Positions 41,261 to 41,828 of a stretch of 41,828 nucleotides of DNA are shown here, one piece after another. Both the position numbers and the translations under genes were made by a program. How positions within the stretch are numbered: the stretch's first letter is position 1; each line of letters starts with the position of its first letter. Source of the stretch: Armatimonadota bacterium (lineage in GTDB: Bacteria; Armatimonadota; Fimbriimonadia; Fimbriimonadales; Fimbriimonadaceae); NCBI GenBank assembly GCA_029781035.1, contig JAKOXK010000058.1:1-41828 (forward strand), in the 5' to 3' direction. The notes below the pieces were generated by a model. The model saw only the letters and a list, made by a program, of their open reading frames with translations, had not been told where the DNA came from and searched no databases.

Positions 41261-41288
41261 CCCCTGCGCGAAGAGCCAGGGGTTTTTT
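41261..41288 (+). terminator. Attenuator-like intrinsic terminator in the rpsL leader
   Basis: Stem CCCCTG / CAGGGG with a ten-base loop, followed by TTTTTT (41283-41288). It lies after the promoter and 132 bases before rpsL, so it would stop transcription before the ribosomal genes unless antitermination occurs. Confidence 0.72.
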
Positions 41289-41420
41289 AGTGCCGAAGGC
41301 GGACGGAGTCCGGCGTATGGCGAAGGACACCTGGCAGAACCATAGAACTGGAGCATCTTCGGGGGCCCCGAACGGGCCGAACACTCGGAAAGCTCCGGCC
41401 CACGCAGTACTGAGGAAAGA

Positions 41421-41804
41421 ATGCCGACGGTCAATCAGCTGGTCCGAAAAGGACGGACACCGCAGAAGGTGAAATCAAAGTCGCCCGCGCTGAAGAACAA
41501 CCCGTTCAAGCGCGGTGTGTGCACGGTCGTGAGGACCGTCACACCCAAGAAGCCCAACTCGGCCCTCCGCAAGGTGGCCAGGGTGCGTCTCACCAACGGC
41601 ATTGAAGTGACGGCCTACATTCCGGGTGTCGGTCACAACCTCCAGGAGCACTCGGTCGTACTCGTGCGCGGTGGACGTGTGAAGGACCTGCCAGGCGTCC
41701 GCTATCACATCGTCCGCGGTACTCAACAGACCGCAGGCGTCAACAACCGCAAACAGGGCCGCAGCAAGTACGGCTCCAAGCGACCGAAACCCGCCGCGAA
41801 GTAA
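41421..41804 (+). CDS. rpsL: 30S ribosomal protein S12
   Basis: A 127-residue S12, nearly universal sequence: [72 protein letters not shown], and [11 protein letters not shown] at the end. It sits in the decoding site of the small subunit. Lysines at the two classic streptomycin-resistance positions are wild type (TPKKPNS and RVKDLP). Start ATG 41421 follows GAGGAAAGA. rpsG follows, giving the usual rpsL-rpsG order of the str operon. Confidence 0.98.
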   Translation: MPTVNQLVRKGRTPQKVKSKSPALKNNPFKRGVCTVVRTVTPKKPNSALRKVARVRLTNGIEVTAYIPGVGHNLQEHSVVLVRGGRVKDLPGVRYHIVRGTQQTAGVNNRKQGRSKYGSKRPKPAAK

Positions 41805-41809
41805 GAACC

Positions 41810-41828
41810 ATGCCAAGAAAAGGACAAG
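41810..41828 (+). CDS. rpsG: 30S ribosomal protein S7 (first codons only)
   Basis: ATG at 41810, five bases after the rpsL stop, opens MPRKGQ and runs off the window. The residues and position after rpsL match S7. Only six codons are visible. Confidence 0.75.

Larger units (their letters stand above)
41012..41420 (+). promoter_or_regulatory. Divergent lysS/rpsL intergenic region and rpsL leader
   Basis: This 409-base gap without genes holds a palindrome (41062-41084), a candidate rpsL promoter (41127-41156), a terminator-like hairpin (41261-41288) and a further 130 bases to the rpsL start with a GAGG six bases before ATG. The sequence from 41157 to 41420 would be the mRNA leader of about 260 bases. 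No leader peptide or known riboswitch was recognised. Confidence 0.6.

Overview
The window reads as a chromosome segment of a moderately GC-rich bacterium, most likely Armatimonadota, class Fimbriimonadia. This placement is inferred from gene content and style, not from a marker-gene tree: futalosine-type menaquinone synthesis (MqnD), a DUF6754-type membrane cluster, ECF sigma and prepilin genes, few Shine-Dalgarno sites, and many genes with a -10 box ending about 7 bases before the start codon. Most of the segment is ordinary core genome. No rRNA, tRNA, CRISPR array or prophage was recognised.

Layout. 1-3.5 kb: end of an M61 peptidase, a stand-alone Cas4/AddB-like Fe-S nuclease, an exported EEP-family enzyme and mqnD. 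3.6-6.1 kb: a FecR-like exported protein with a CHASE2/class III cyclase. 6.1-10.2 kb, minus strand: a GAF-GAF-HisKA_2 kinase, an M16 peptidase and a serpin lipoprotein. 10.4-12.8 kb: ECF sigma factor, a probable anti-sigma membrane protein and an HtrA-like pseudoprotease with a PDZ domain. 12.8-14.5 kb: recJ. 14.6-19.8 kb: a tightly coupled run of membrane genes around a DUF6754 protein, ending in recO. 19.8-24.5 kb: peptide-binding lipoprotein, small membrane protein, small lipoprotein and purL. 24.5-30.6 kb: TPR protein, nadK, peptide-ABC ATPase, phoU and a two-gene polysaccharide-type ABC exporter. 30.7-35.3 kb: a CADD-like (possible pABA-forming) protein facing trpE, then yggS-sepF, leuD and a DUF192 lipoprotein. 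35.3-39.5 kb: accessory segment with a RAYT-type transposase, eight REP-like palindromes in three blocks, a two-helix-module membrane protein, and a gene set for a CxxC thioredoxin-like protein, a prepilin, a 13-cysteine exported protein and an unknown anchored protein. 39.5-41.8 kb: lysS (minus), a long leader with an attenuator-like terminator, rpsL and the first codons of rpsG.

The parts with the most potential novelty are: (i) the five-gene membrane cluster at 15.0-19.0 kb, which looks like one envelope complex of unknown job; (ii) the REP/RAYT region and the thiol/pilin/Cys-rich gene set beside it, whose promoter carries a C8 tract between its -35 and -10 boxes; (iii) a CADD-family protein next to trpE that keeps the tyrosine and lysine of self-sacrificing pABA synthases but has altered metal-ligand spacing; (iv) an HtrA-like protein without a catalytic triad in a sigma/anti-sigma operon; and (v) a repeated promoter geometry pointing to widespread leaderless transcripts.
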